Assembly (NCBI GenBank): GCA_019843655.1
Contig: JACDQD010000004.1
Location: 27,229,872-27,293,871 of the forward strand
Reading direction: 5' to 3'
Source of the DNA: Lethocerus indicus
Taxonomy: Eukaryota > Arthropoda > Insecta > Hemiptera > Belostomatidae
Length of the DNA stretch: 64,000 bases
The notes beneath the pieces are model-generated. The model ran no database searches. It saw only the letters and a list, made by a program, of their open reading frames with translations, and was not told the origin of the DNA. Positions 14,092 to 27,305 of the stretch are shown piece by piece (position 1 is the stretch's first letter; each line of letters starts with the position of its first letter). The position numbers and the translations under genes are program-made.

Positions 14092-15516
14092 CTGTAAATT
14101 ACAGAGATTATAATTTCAGAAATATATAATCTATACAATTTAAAATGTATAGCTTATATATAGGCCAAAAAAATATGAATAAATATAAATAACAATAAAA
14201 AGAGATCTTAACCAAGTATTTGAAATAATTATAACATTTGTAATAAATATCCTTTAACATTTCAGTTACATTTAAACTTTAAACAAAAAGAATAGAACAT
14301 GGCTAAATAAACATAAATAAAGTAATTCTGCAAACGTAATAAACCAGTGACCAATTTAAGAAAACTGACAAATCAAAAACAAATGTCTGTCATGCAAGAA
14401 ATTATTATGCAATTAAACTGAACAAATACATACAATATGATATAATATAATAATACAATAATGTATATATGTTATTTTTGAAAATGATCATTTTATATAT
14501 ATATATTACATATAGTTAGTATTTTTGTTCTTTTTTTTCCTATTTAAGGTTATGCTTTTCTTTTTTCCATGTTTTATCTATGCTAAATCATTCCATCCAG
14601 ATCACTTTTTTACTCATCAATCAAACTGAGGCTAACATTTTTTAGAATGAACATTGCTTATTGAACAAAATAAATTGGCAATTGTAAATAGAATGCCTGA
14701 ATATTTTACGGAGACATTTGTGATTTGGTAATTTTTACTCTAAATACTTATTGGTTATTTTTCTGTTATGTGCTACACTATGCTATGAAACACAAAATTA
14801 TCGCAAATAAAATGATTTAATTGTTTGAAATCAATGTTCATGGTTCTTAATGGTATTAAATATTTTGACAAAAGACCAACTTATTATTATAACAAGTAAA
14901 GAAACATTTTGAATGTAATAATCTATAAATCCAATATACATGGGCCATAATTCCTCTTTGTGTATAATATTAGCACTTATTATACTCACATAATACTGTG
15001 ATTTGGTTCTTATTTTCTTTACTAGTAAAAATCTCTTTGTTAAATACTTATTGGTTATTGTTCTGTTATGTGCTAGACACTATTCTATGAAACACAAAAT
15101 TATCGCAAATAAAATGATTTAATGTTTATAATAAATATTTATTATTCAAAAGAGATGCAAAAATGATTGTTTATTAACAATTATTAGTATATTATTAAAA
15201 TAATACATTATAAAGGAATATTAATCGGAAATACTATTTAAAATGCAATTTATGAAAGCATATTTAAAAAGTATTTTCTTTCAAATCAAATTAGGGACAA
15301 AAATTTGATAGAAGAATTATGAACAATTATTTCAATCTTGTATCTACTAATTGTGGAATATAAAAAATGATGCAATCCTCAGGTCCCAAATAAACAACTA
15401 ATTTCATGTTTCAATTCTTATAAAATGATATTTCTAGAAAAAATTATTTTTAATAGTAGTCAGGATGTTATATACCTGTAATGATACTAAAATATGTGAA
15501 CTGATATATATATATA

Positions 15517-15553
<37 letters not shown>

Positions 15554-18500
15554 TGAAATGCAAATTAAAATGATGAAGGTAATTTTCATTACTTATGGAA
15601 CAGTAATAAGTTGACAACATAGTTGTAATGGAAAATTATAAGAATTCTATATAATTATGATTGTCATCATGGTGGTAATGGCTCATTTTTTTGATAAATA
15701 AATACAGCAATTGTTTTAAATGATAACTATGTTATGACTTATTAAGAATATGATATGAAAATGGAGCTTGAAACAAAATTAAGTATGAATGTTGCAATAG
15801 AATAAGGTAATGATGTATATAAAAGCTATTACACTGTCAAAACTAATTTTTTTTTAATTTATAGAGCAGATAAATTTTAACTACTACAAATTTAAATTAA
15901 CTTGGCAAACAGTTTCTGTAAATTAAGGCTCTTCATGAAAGTGTTCAATTGAGTAAGGAATATTAATAATTTGTGATGCAAAAACTATTGCACTACTAGT
16001 AGAATGGACTATAACAAATCCGAATGGGTGATTGGCAACAAACGCATACTATGTTTTTTCACCTTCGCAAGAACTGTAAAATAATTAATATAGACAACAC
16101 CTCCCAATATTAATGACTCAGGTGAAATAATGTTAAAGTATAAATGCTAAACATGAATAATGACTTTGATAATAAAGAAAGAATACCTAGTAATAATGAG
16201 AAAGAACTAATTGCTAATAATGTTTGTAAACATTAGTAATGTTTGTTTGTTTTTGTCATGAAGTGAAGAAATTATGAGTCTCATGGGATTTTATTCAGTA
16301 GTATTCATAGAAAATACGTCTATTCATAAAACTGTGAAATATAGCAGCAGTGCACTAAAGGTTGAAATAACTTAAGATATTACTGCATAATTACAAAGTG
16401 CAGCAAGTATTTCTTATGTTAATGTATTAAATGGAAAATGTTAATACATCATACTGTATCTTATCACATTGTACAGGGATATACTAAATAGAAAAGGTTT
16501 TGACATGAGTAAACAGTAAAATTGTAAATATTCAGAAAAATAATACATGGAGATAATATAAGTAATAAGTTTATTTTGAAAGTACAAAAATATTCAAAAC
16601 GTTTAAAAATCCCAAATAATTAGTGGTATATTCACATACACAAAATGAAGCTACAAAGATACACACTTGAAATTAATTTGGTACTTTTAATAGTTTTTAA
16701 TATTATTGTAAATAGTAATTGCATGGACCATAAATGGAAAATATGGAAGATGATATAAATTAGCTAGTAAAGAACTATGCATTCCAAATACCTCAATAAT
16801 ATACATCCCCATTTATTTATTATTTTTTGTTATAAATATGTTAATGTTAAATTGATATGGTGCTGTACACTTATTTAGAACGAAGGACACATCAAAATAT
16901 CACAACATTAAATAGCTTTATGACTAATAAAGTAATCAATAGGAAAAAATTTGCATAATGAAATAAGAAAATTGCACTTAACTTATTCATTTATTATTTT
17001 TAAATGAGCCCATAAAAATGCAACTATTTGTCTTCTTATTAATTAAAAAATAAATGAAAGGACGTTTAAGAATAAAAAATTCTTCAAAACTGAGAGAATC
17101 TGCCACTGCCATCGCGAGAAACAAATGATCTTGTTTAATAAAGAAAAAATTAAGAAAACAGTAAAGCCTGCTACCTAAGGATACATTACTTTTAGCTGAT
17201 ATCCAATTAGCAAAGTAAAATCTTGTAATAAAAATTAAATGATCTTTATTCTATCAACCTTATAGATACACTATGGAAAATTCTAGCTCTAATGTTTATA
17301 TTTTCTCTTAGACATTATTTCTTTCCTAACTGAAAAACATTAACAAAAGGCCATAGGGGATTATCGACCCCAATTTCGTGATAAAAATACAGGAGGAAAT
17401 TTGTTCAAAAGTAAAGATCCAATCATTCAAAAATGAAAATATATCTGATTCTTCTGATATTTTGAACTAAGAAATAGAATCTAATGGTTAGTCTTTCAGT
17501 GTATCTATCTCAATTAAATACATTTATTATGCAGTTGAAAGATACTGGTTTTAACACTCAGTTATACAAGAGCTATACAAGTTTATAGAAAGGAATATTT
17601 TAAATTTCTTATTAAACTAACTAATCTGGAAATATAATTAATAATAATAATAATAATAACAATAATAATAATAATAATAATAAGGTATAACTTGAATAAA
17701 TACTGGTATTATTTATTTTAAATACTGACTGAATGTTAGCTGTAAGTAAAATATATCGCTTTAATCAAGCAAAGACACCAATAAACAAGCAAAAGACCAA
17801 TGGAGATAAATAATTCAATTTATGAAAGAATTAACATAACCTATAAAAAATAAGTATCCATTAAAGCCATACATTAAAGCTTTTAATATTTAAAGCTATA
17901 ATTTTCAAGAAAAAGTTAATAATTATGAAATTCAATTAAGATAATATAGCAGTATCAGAAGGAAACTTACCACTAGCAGCAGCAGCCTCTGTTCCTTCCT
18001 CATTTACTTCGATGAATGCTTTCTGGACAACTTTACTAACTTTCAAGTTTTCTCCTTGAGCAATTCCACTAAAGTCTGCTTCACTGAACATTGATGGCAT
18101 TCCCAACTAAAGTTAATAAATGAACCATTAAAAATAAATGTTCTTCATACGCACAACATCAAACGGACATTCAAGTAATTTAAGAACTCAACTGAGGTTA
18201 AATAGTACTTCCTTTACCTGGTATTGCTAAGTAAAATTAAAAAACTTTTCAATTACATTTTTTACTAGTTTAAAATTCTTAAAATGTTATTTATCTATAC
18301 AAATAATGTTAGTTTGAACTGAGGCTATAAATATATTTCTATTTATTTCCTCCATTATTCCATACCATCTACAAATATTATGAGTTCAAAATCAAAATGG
18401 GGGTGTGAAATGTGTAAATTGAAGCTAGGAACCATGACATACTGAAATTACATTGACCATTATCTAATGTACCTGAATTAGTATATCATTCAAATCTAAT

Positions 18501-20672
18501 AAGCTTTCCAGCTTAAACTTAGGCAATCCTACAAGAACAGTGGTCCTTTGAAATGTTGAAAATTCCTCTGGCAAATTGAGAGTTTGCAACTTACTCTCTA
18601 CTTGTGCTAGTCCATCATGCTTATCAGGTAGAATAACTATCAAGCTGAAATCATCACCCTGTAATAGTCACAGTATTATAATTTAATCATTTTTTAATGT
18701 ATAATTTTCAGGCATACACCATTGTTATAATATTGTTTAATTAATGTGCTCTTGATAATAATGATCGACAGTGAATTAAATTTTTTCTTAATATTTATTG
18801 AGCCAGGTAAAGCTGATTGCATTTGACTTAGAATGAAATGGTAAACTGATTGAAAACTGCTTAAAATGCATAAGTTTCAACAAAGTATGTAAAATAATAA
18901 GACAATTTGCAGCATGAAATTATACATTAAACTTTACTTCATACGGAAGTTCTAGCATTTTGGCTTCAAGTTCCGCATGATGCTTGAAACCAAATTTATC
19001 CTTTGCGTGCATCATATCAACTTTAACAGTAACATTGGGTGTCACATAAAAGTCCTCCTTCTCTGTTTCTGTTGGGTCAAATTCCAGTTTCCAATTTGCT
19101 TTGAAATAGATAGCATTGGTAAGTATTAAACTAGTGGAGGCATCAACAACTCCTAAAAAAAGTAGAATTTTTAACCCGACATTAATTATTTAGCAGTTAG
19201 ATGAAATTATACCTCAAGTAATTCAATACCTGGTAACCATATTAATGAAAATAAAATGGAAAAAGTATATATTGAGGAATGGTTGAGTCAACCATTTAAA
19301 AAAGGCCATTTTTTCAAAAATATATTCAAATTTTATCATATAATTTTATTAATAAACAAATAAAGATATTTATTTCCTTGAAATTTTTTCTGCCAATGCT
19401 TACTCAGTGCAATTTGTATATTGTGGTCTCTCATGCACTTATCCATCTCCATTATGTGTCGCTGGATTCCAACCAGCACCACCAGGCTCAGAAGCACAGA
19501 CTCTAACCACGGCCTATGTGTTTACGTCTTGAGATATTTAATATTACAAGGCATTCAAACATACATTACTTAATTGGAAATAAAGAAATACAAGCAATGA
19601 GACCAATGTGATTAGACAAATTGGGTTGTGTTAATAGCCTAATAATACAGTGTTTATTAAACTTCCATTAAAACAATTAACTACAAACCACTTTTGGTCG
19701 CATTTGCATTAAATAATTAAATAACTAACCTGGAGCCAAGAGCTCCTTAATTTTTTTGTTGGTGTTATCTTCAACCCAAGTATTTATTGTTTCTCTAGCT
19801 GCTTCAGCATTGTTAAGGAAATCTACATTTTGTGCAGCTGATAGAAAATACTCAGTGGCTTGCTTTTGAAATTCTTCCTTTAATTGTAAAGATGAATCCA
19901 CAAATATTTTATTTACTAATTTCAAAACTGGATTCTGAAAACAGAAAATATATTTAATTATTTTTGAGTTTGTGAACATAAATATGTTATAATATCTTTA
20001 TATATTGTGAATATAAATAAAGTATTATTCTTTACCCTCAGATCTTTAATTAGTTGATTGTATCCAACAAGAACATCTTCAGAATTACTCGGTAGCCCAA
20101 GAGCATCAGCAATTTCCTTAGCAGTTTGACCTTTTGATCCAATATAAGCGAGTGACAGTACCATCATTAGACTGGTTGGAGAAACTATTATATTTTCATT
20201 TGGATTCTTCTTAATTAAGGTCTATTACAAAAAGAGAATTACTTGAACAATAAATAAGAAAATTATCTTAAAGACTAGGATATTACTTATCCAAAGGACT
20301 AATTCAGGTTCAAGATGTCATTATCAAACTTTTCATGGGTTATTAAATATTCAAGACAAAAGCAAGATTAATGACATTTATGTATAACAATGTCATGAAC
20401 ATAATTTAATGATAAATGGTAATAATTTTCTTAAACATGTTTCTCACATTTTTAATTGTCCAAATTTTAAATTATTTTCAAAAGAAGTAACAAAATTTAG
20501 AAGTATGAAAGTATGGCAGGAATAAGGTGATAAATATCTATAAATAATTTTTAATGTTATATTAATGGAGAATTAATATACAAACCTGATAGAGATTAAT
20601 AGCAAATTTATTACTTCCATTGGTCAATGCTTCAAGACTCTGTATGGCCTTATCCTGAGTTCTGGCAGACAT
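13946..20672 (-). CDS. Serpin A: six constant exons plus alternative last exons
   Basis: Constant exons: 20672-20586 (ATG at 20670-20672, context ACCATGT; the exon's acceptor is at 20692), 20221-20036, 19934-19730, 19152-18938, 18658-18473, 18106-17971. Family landmarks are [38 protein letters not shown] and the hinge [10 protein letters not shown]. The last donor falls one base after the hinge, so each last exon (13946-14091 or 16987-17129) supplies the loop, giving 386 or 385 residues from MSARTQ. Serpins trap serine or cysteine proteases by loop cleavage and insertion. Codons before this ATG stay open to the acceptor (GVFEFT), as in gene C where they join a signal peptide, but no leader exon was found near A. 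It may be an intracellular form, may use a distant first exon, or may be a decaying copy. Confidence 0.88.
15505..15550. repeat. TA microsatellite in serpin A array
   Basis: Interrupted TA run in the last-exon array. The same position in B (25197-25245) has a longer, purer run, while C near 42000 has only a short one. Confidence 0.85.
15923..16073 (-). pseudogene. Broken serpin A last exon (homologue of 42523-42683)
   Basis: The acceptor and flanks are kept, but about 10 bases are missing between the loop and the FVANHPF block compared with the intact C exon. The frame shifts and soon stops. The same lesion is seen at 25601-25751. Confidence 0.75.
16987..17129 (-). CDS. Serpin A alternative last exon 1 (loop DHLFLAM|A)
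   Basis: Acceptor aacaag, phase 1, then 46 residues and TGA. Counting from the hinge as in alpha-1-antitrypsin puts P1-P1' at Met-Ala, which would suit an elastase- or chymotrypsin-type target (inference). The usual ADHPF block reads ILKRPF here, but the C-terminal strand (CIFMGSF) is kept. The copy in B is identical in frame. The C copy is frameshifted. Confidence 0.75.
17637..17683. repeat. TAA microsatellite
   Basis: About 15 TAA units with one interruption, between the first last-exon and the constant part of serpin A. Its counterpart in B is at 27262-27304. Confidence 0.85.
19420..19520 (-). mobile_element. tRNA-derived SINE in serpin A intron 3
   Basis: On the minus strand the sequence starts with an A-box-like GTGGTTAGAGTCTG and has a B-box-like GGTTGGAATCC (complement of 19464-19474), at tRNA-like spacing. 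Serpin C has the same insertion at about 46330-46460. B lacks the body of it. Confidence 0.6.
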
Positions 20673-21182
20673 GGTGAATTCAAATACACCGCCTACAATA
20701 ACAATTTTCTATTATTAATTATTTACCAATCAAATAATAAATGATTTACACAAAATAATACAGCAATTTAAATTGTTATTTAGTCACCCAACCTGAACCT
20801 CTTAATTCACTGACAACAAATTTGTGGCTGTTCTGTTTGTGGTTAGTTCAAAATGTATACCAGAATAATGAAGGGAGGATCCGCCTATCTAAAAACAGAA
20901 ATAAGGAAAGACTACACTGCGTTTTAGGAAACACCGATGACGTTGCAATTGCAGTGCGTTTGAGGCGAGGGCATCGCACGTTTACCAACTAAAAAGTCGT
21001 AAAAATCACTATAATAATAATAATTGTTGCCAAATTTAAGGAGTCGAGTTTGGCCCAACAATATCCCCCAATAAATTCATTCATTATTGTATCATCTGAA
21101 GGGTGTGAGCTTATTTGCCTGCCTGCAAACTCTTCTTGTTGTCCCACATTAAGCTGATTATTTATTGTTTAAAAGATGTTAG

Positions 21183-21635
21183 TTATTGATACCACTGATT
21201 GATATTTAATCCGTACAACAATGAAATACACTCTAAGGTAATACGTACATATCTACCTCCTGTCACTTTTGAATGCGAACGTGTGTTGTAGTACCCGTTC
21301 GCTATGGATAGCTCTCTGAGAGCTGCGTGGTCCTTCTTGGTTTTCGGGAAGACTCGGGTGGTCATCCCGGCAGACTTAAATATCACCTTGTGTTTGGTGA
21401 CTCGCGGGCAGTTAGCAATAAACGTTTTTATGTCCAATATATTTCCACTTACCACTATCGGTGGAACCTGTTCGATTTTCTTTTCTTCGTCGGCGTTAAA
21501 GTCTTGGAGTCCACCGAATGGGTTACTAGTAGGTACCTCCATTCTGCTCTCCATTCTCTGTCTTTTCTTGGAGTAAGTCTCCACCCTCCTTGTGTCTCCT
21601 AAGTCTTCTATTTGCAGCCTGTTATAGTATCGCAC
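21183..21635 (-). mobile_element. Gag-like ORF fragment of a jockey-type non-LTR retrotransposon
   Basis: An open frame of 150 residues. Residues about 58-127 (VPPIVVSGNI..., then KVIFKSAGMTTRVFPKTKKDH and RSHSK) resemble the PRE_C2HC-associated domain of jockey gag proteins. No zinc knuckles or reverse transcriptase follow, so it is only a fragment. It sits where the leader exon lies in unit C. A short piece of the same element remains in B (about 30449-30533). Confidence 0.6.
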
Positions 21636-23629
21636 TGCAATAACACTACAACATGATGTTATCGCTTCGGCTTCTTGGGCTCAACTGTAGCGTTAGAGCA
21701 ATGTTGATAATGACCTGCGCAACTTTCATATTTTTTACCTATTTTCACCCCCTTCATAGTACATTGGCCTTAATAAATAATTGCGACTGATTATGCATCT
21801 AACAATACTGTCAACGAAAGAATGAAGAGCAAGCATAATCAATGATCGGTTTTCTTTGATGATATATTTTTTAACAGTTTATTATTATTGTTATTATTAG
21901 TATTATTTCTCAGAAAATTGAGAAGACAAAGTACATTTATATTAGAAGTGCCTACAAAAAGAATATAATTTAATTGGAATGAGGATTTTGGTGTTTATGA
22001 TTTATAGTTGCTTGCTATTAGGTGGCTGAGGTACTGGAGTGCCCTAGTATACTTTTATTATTTCAGTGTAAATTCAATATGCTCCAGAATTTCCACATTT
22101 TATCCCGCCTGGTGTTAATAATTTTGATTTTTTTACGTGATTACTAGAATTGATTTTTTTAGACTCAAGTATTAGAGAAAATCAATGTGAATAGTGTTAC
22201 ACTGTATTGGATAATAACGGACTAGGATAAAAATTACTTAATTGCATTCAGGAATAAATATGGTGAGTAACAGCAAGTAGTTGATGGGGGGGCAAATATA
22301 TAGACGTACATATTTGGAACTTATGTTTTTTTGAAAATGATTTCTTAATTATTTTATATTTATTTATTATGAATATAAAATTAGAGGTTACAAAATACCA
22401 CTGAGAAACTGGTTATAACGAAATAAACATAATGTGTGATCTTATGTCTCCATTCACCGAGTTGGTCCTATATTAAACAGGCTTCAAAGCAGAAACCAGG
22501 TGATTGCAGCAGGAAAGACATTCACAGCCTTTGCGGGTACCTTGAAACCCCATATATTTAAGTCACTGACACTAGTTCCTTTAAACCATACATTACCTTT
22601 GTTGCTATATAAGAAGTTTCATCAACCCTTTCTAAAAAGTTATGAGTTAACATTTAAAGCTGAAAATGTTCAGACTTATAAATGTTATTATATGTTATAT
22701 ATGTAAATGTTAGTATAAAGCTAGGATGAAAAGAAAAACAAACAAAATTATGAAACACTAGTAGTTTTGCTTGCTTTATAAACATTCAATATAAGAATCA
22801 GCCATAAATCAAAGCAAACAATCTATAATATAACAATATAATATATTTTTCATTATTTAATACTGCAAAGGGACTTCAATATTAAAACTTTTAAAATACA
22901 TTATTTTATACCATAAAGCATACTGAAGACTCAAACAATGATTGTGGAACTAAGTAAAGGCTGATATAGAGAGGATTGGAGCTACTGAAGAAGACACAGA
23001 GAACCAATTTCTACAAAACCTACTGAAGCATTAGTGACATCAAGTCTTATAATGAAATCTAGTTTTATATAATCAGTCAGGGGTTGCAGTATCAAATTTT
23101 GAAAGGATTGGAGCTACTGAAGACACAGAGAACCAATTGGGCTGGAAATGATTTGTTGGTGCGGCTGAATATCAGCTTCAATATCCTGGGTCTAATGGTC
23201 CTGGGAATAATGAATGAAGATTGATGTTTTAATGTTCCTCGATTGATGTTTAAGTCCTTGATCTTTCACATAGAAGGGTTCAGAATTATTACTACAAAAC
23301 CTACTGAAGCATTAGTGATGTCAAGTCCTATAATGAAATCTAGTTTTATATAATCAGTCAGGGGTTGCAGTATCAAATTTTAATATTACCATACTTTGTC
23401 ACTGTTCATTATTAAGGGCAGGATAAGTTGAAACAAAAAATTATATTTATTTAATAATTCAAAACCACTAACACAAATATAAGACATTTGAATAAATTCA
23501 AATGAAATATTTTGATTTATTATGAAATAATACATATAATATTTTGTTTTGTTTTTCTGAAATATTAATTACAATAACCACTGGCAGACAGGTAGGAATA
23601 CATTTCGTTATCAATATATATACGCGAAC

Positions 23630-23778
23630 TTACAATCCTGTATTCGGCTTTGCAACCCGTCCCAAAAAAATGATAGAAATAATAGGCTTTTTCTTGATTA
23701 AAACTGAGATGAATGGATGGTCTGCTATGAATGTTTCTTCTCTTTCAACTGAAAGGGAACAATACTGAAGCAGCAGTC
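23630..23778 (-). CDS. Serpin B alternative last exon 2 (loop GLLLQYCS)
   Basis: Homologue of 13946-14091 with a 3-base insertion in the loop (GLLLQYCS against GLFQYCS) and Asp changed to Val just after it. The ETFIADHPF and FLGRV blocks and the stop are intact. The loop is one residue longer, which shifts the register of the predicted scissile bond. Confidence 0.85.
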
Positions 23779-25193
23779 CTGTAAATTACAGAGATTATAA
23801 TTTCAGAAATATATAATCTATACAATTTAAAATGTATAGCTTATATATAGGCCAAAAAAATATGAATAAATATAAATAACAATAAAAAGAGATCTTAACC
23901 AAGTATTTGAAATAATTATAACATTTGTAATAAATATCCTTTAACATTTCAGTTACATTTAAACTTTAAACAAAAAGAATAGAACATGGCTAAATAAACA
24001 TAAATAAAGTAATTCTGCAAACGTAATAAACCAGTGACCAATTTAAGAAAACTGACAAATCAAAAACAAATGTCTGTCATGCAAGAAATTATTATGCAAT
24101 TAAACTGAACAAATACATACAATATGATATAATATAATAATACAATAATGTATATATGTTATTTTTGAAAATGATCATTTTATATATATATATTACATAT
24201 AGTTAGTATTTTTGTTCTTTTTTTTCCTATTTAAGGTTATGCTTTTCTTTTTTCCATGTTTTATCTATGCTAAATCATTCCATCCAGATCACTTTTTTAC
24301 TCATCAATCAAACTGAGGCTAACATTTTTTAGAATGAACATTGCTTATTGAACAAAATAAATTGGCAATTGTAAATAGAATGCCTGAATATTTTACGGGA
24401 GACATTTGTGATTTGGTAATTCTTTACTCGTAAATACTTATTGGTTATTTTTCTGTTATGTGCTAGACACTATGCTATGAAACACAAAATTATCGCAAAT
24501 AAAATGATTTAATTGTTTGAAATCAATGTTCATGGTTCTTAATGGTATTAAATATTTTGACAAAAGACCAACTTATTATTATAACAAGTAAAGAAACATT
24601 TTGAATGTAATAATCTATAAATCCAATATACATGGGCCACAATAATTCCTCTTTGTGTATAATATTAGCACTTATTATACTCACATAATACTGTGATTTG
24701 GTTCTTATTTTCTTTACTAGTAAAAATCTCTTTGTTAAATACTTATTGGTTATTGTTCTGTTATGTGCTAGACACTATTCTATGAAACACAAAATTATCG
24801 CAAATAAAATGATTTAATGTTTATAATAAATATTTATTATTCAAAAGAGATGCAAAAATGATTGTTTATTAACAATTATTAGTATATTATTAAAATAATA
24901 CATTATAAAGGAATATTAATCGGAAATACTATTTAAAATGCAATTTATGAAAGCATATTTAAAAAAGTATTTTCTTTCAAATCAAATTAGGGACAAAAAT
25001 TTGGATAGAAGAATTATGAACAATTATTTCAATCTTGTATCTACTAATTGTGGAATATAAAAAATGATGCAATCCTCAGGTCCCAAATAAATAACCAATT
25101 TCATGCTTCAATTTTATAAAATGATTATTTAAAAAATTATTTTTAATAGTAGTCAGGATGTTATATACCTGTAATGATACTAAAATATGTGAA

Positions 25194-25249
<56 letters not shown>

Positions 25250-27256
25250 AACAAATTAAAATGATTAATTTTCATTACTTATGGAACAGTAATAAGTTGA
25301 CAACATAGTTGTAATGGAAAATTATAAGAATTCTATATAATTTTGATTGCCATCATGGTGGTAATTGCTAATTTTGTTGATAAATAAATACAGCAATTGT
25401 TTTAAGTGATAACTATGTTATTACATTAAGAATATGATATGAAAATGGAGCTTGAGACAAAATTAACTATGAATGTTGCAATAGAATAAGGTAATGATGT
25501 ATCTAATCACACTGTCAAAACTAATTTTTTTTAAATTTATAGAGCAGATAAATTTTAACTACTACAAATTTAAATTAAATTGGCAAACAGCTTCTTTAAA
25601 TTAAGGCTCTTCATGAAAGTGTTCAATTGAGTAAGGAATATTAATAATTTGTGATGCAAAAACTATTGCACTACAAGTAGAATGGACTATGACAAATCCG
25701 AATGGGTGATTGGCAACAAACGCATAGTATGTTTTTTCACCTTCGCAAGGACTGTAAATAATTAATATAGACCGCCCAATATGAATAACTCAGGTGATAT
25801 AATGTTAAATTATAAATGGTAAACATGAATAATGACTCATAAGAATAAAGAAAGAATACCTAGTAGGAATGTGAAAGAACTAATTGCTAATAATGTTCGT
25901 AAACATTAGTAATGTTTGTTTGTTGTTGTCATGAAGTGAAGAAATTATGGGTCTCATGGGATTTTATTCAGTAGTATTCATAGAAAATACGTATTCATAA
26001 AACTGTGAAATATAGCAGCAGTGCACTAAAGGTTGAAATAACTTAAGATATTACTGCATAATTACAAAGTGCAGCAAGTATTTCTTATGTTAATGTATTA
26101 AATGGAAAATGTTAATACATCATACTGTATCTTATCACATTGTACAGGGATATACTAAATAGAAAAGGTTTTGACATGAGTAAACAGTAAAATTGTAAAT
26201 ATTCAGAAAAATAATACATGGAGATAATATAAGTAATAAGTTTATTTTGAAAGTACAAAAATATTCAAAACGTTTAAAAATCCCAAATAATTAGTGGTAT
26301 ATTCACATACACAAAATGAAGCTACAAAGATACACACTTGAAATTAATTTGGTACTTTTAATAGTTTTAATATTATTGTAAATAGTAATTGCATGGACCA
26401 TAAATGGAAAATATGGAAGATGATATAAATTAGCTAGTAAAGAACTATGCATTCCAAATACCTCAATAATATACATCCCCATTTATTTATTATTTTTTGT
26501 TATAAATATGTTAATGTTAAATTGATATGGTGCTGTACACTTATTTAGAACGAAGGACACATCAAAATATCACAACATTAAATAGCTTTATGACTAATAA
26601 AGTAATCAATAGGAAAAAATTTGCATAATGAAATAAGAAAATTGCACTTAACTTATTCATTTATTATTTTTAAATGAGCCCATAAAAATGCAACTATTTG
26701 TCTTCTTATTAATTAAAAAATAAATGAAAGGACGTTTAAGAATAAAAAATTCTTCAAAACTGAGAGAATCTGCCACTGCCATCGCGAGAAACAAATGATC
26801 TTGTTTAATAAAGAAAAAATTAAGAAAACGGTAAAGCCTGCTACCTAAGGATAACATTTCCTTTAGCTGTTATCCAATTAAGCAAAGTAAAATCTTGTAA
26901 TAAAAATTAAATGATCTTTATTCTATCAACCTTATAGATACACTATGGAAAATTCTAGCTCTAATGTTTATATTTTCTCTTAGACATTATTTCTTTCCTA
27001 ACTGAAAAACATTAACAAAAGGCCATAGGGGATTATCCTAATTTCGTGATAAAAACAGTTTAAAAGTAAAGATCCAATCATTCAAAACTGATTCTTCATA
27101 AGAAATAGAATAATGGTTAGTCTTTCAGCTGTAATAATTAAATACATTTATTATGCAGTTGAAAACTGGTTGGTTAACACTCAGTTATACAAGAGCTATA
27201 CAAGTTTATAGAAAGGAATATTTTAAATTTCTTATTAAACTAACTAATCTGGAAAT

Positions 27257-27305
<49 letters not shown>

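Larger units (their letters stand above)
11880..21945. repeat. Tandem duplication unit A of the serpin cluster
   Basis: The unit starts at the sequence ggtggctgagttaccagag beside Sac2. It holds the array of last exons, six constant serpin exons and upstream flank. Its 13.2-17.3 kb part is almost identical to unit B at 22.8-27.0 kb, including intron sequence. The 12.85-13.25 kb part, absent from B, matches unit C at 31.5-31.9 kb. The stretch 12.0-13.9 kb has no intact exon. Confidence 0.85.

Noticed and set aside
20870..21180. GC-richer block upstream of serpin A, also at 30080 and 47870, with a CRE-like TGACGTTGCAAT
   Set aside because: First taken as a shared promoter, but in serpin C it lies inside intron 1, and the similarity is explained by the tandem duplication. 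Regulatory use in A or B remains possible.
21304..21602. Two plus-strand open frames
   Set aside because: They are antisense shadows of the gag fragment on the minus strand.
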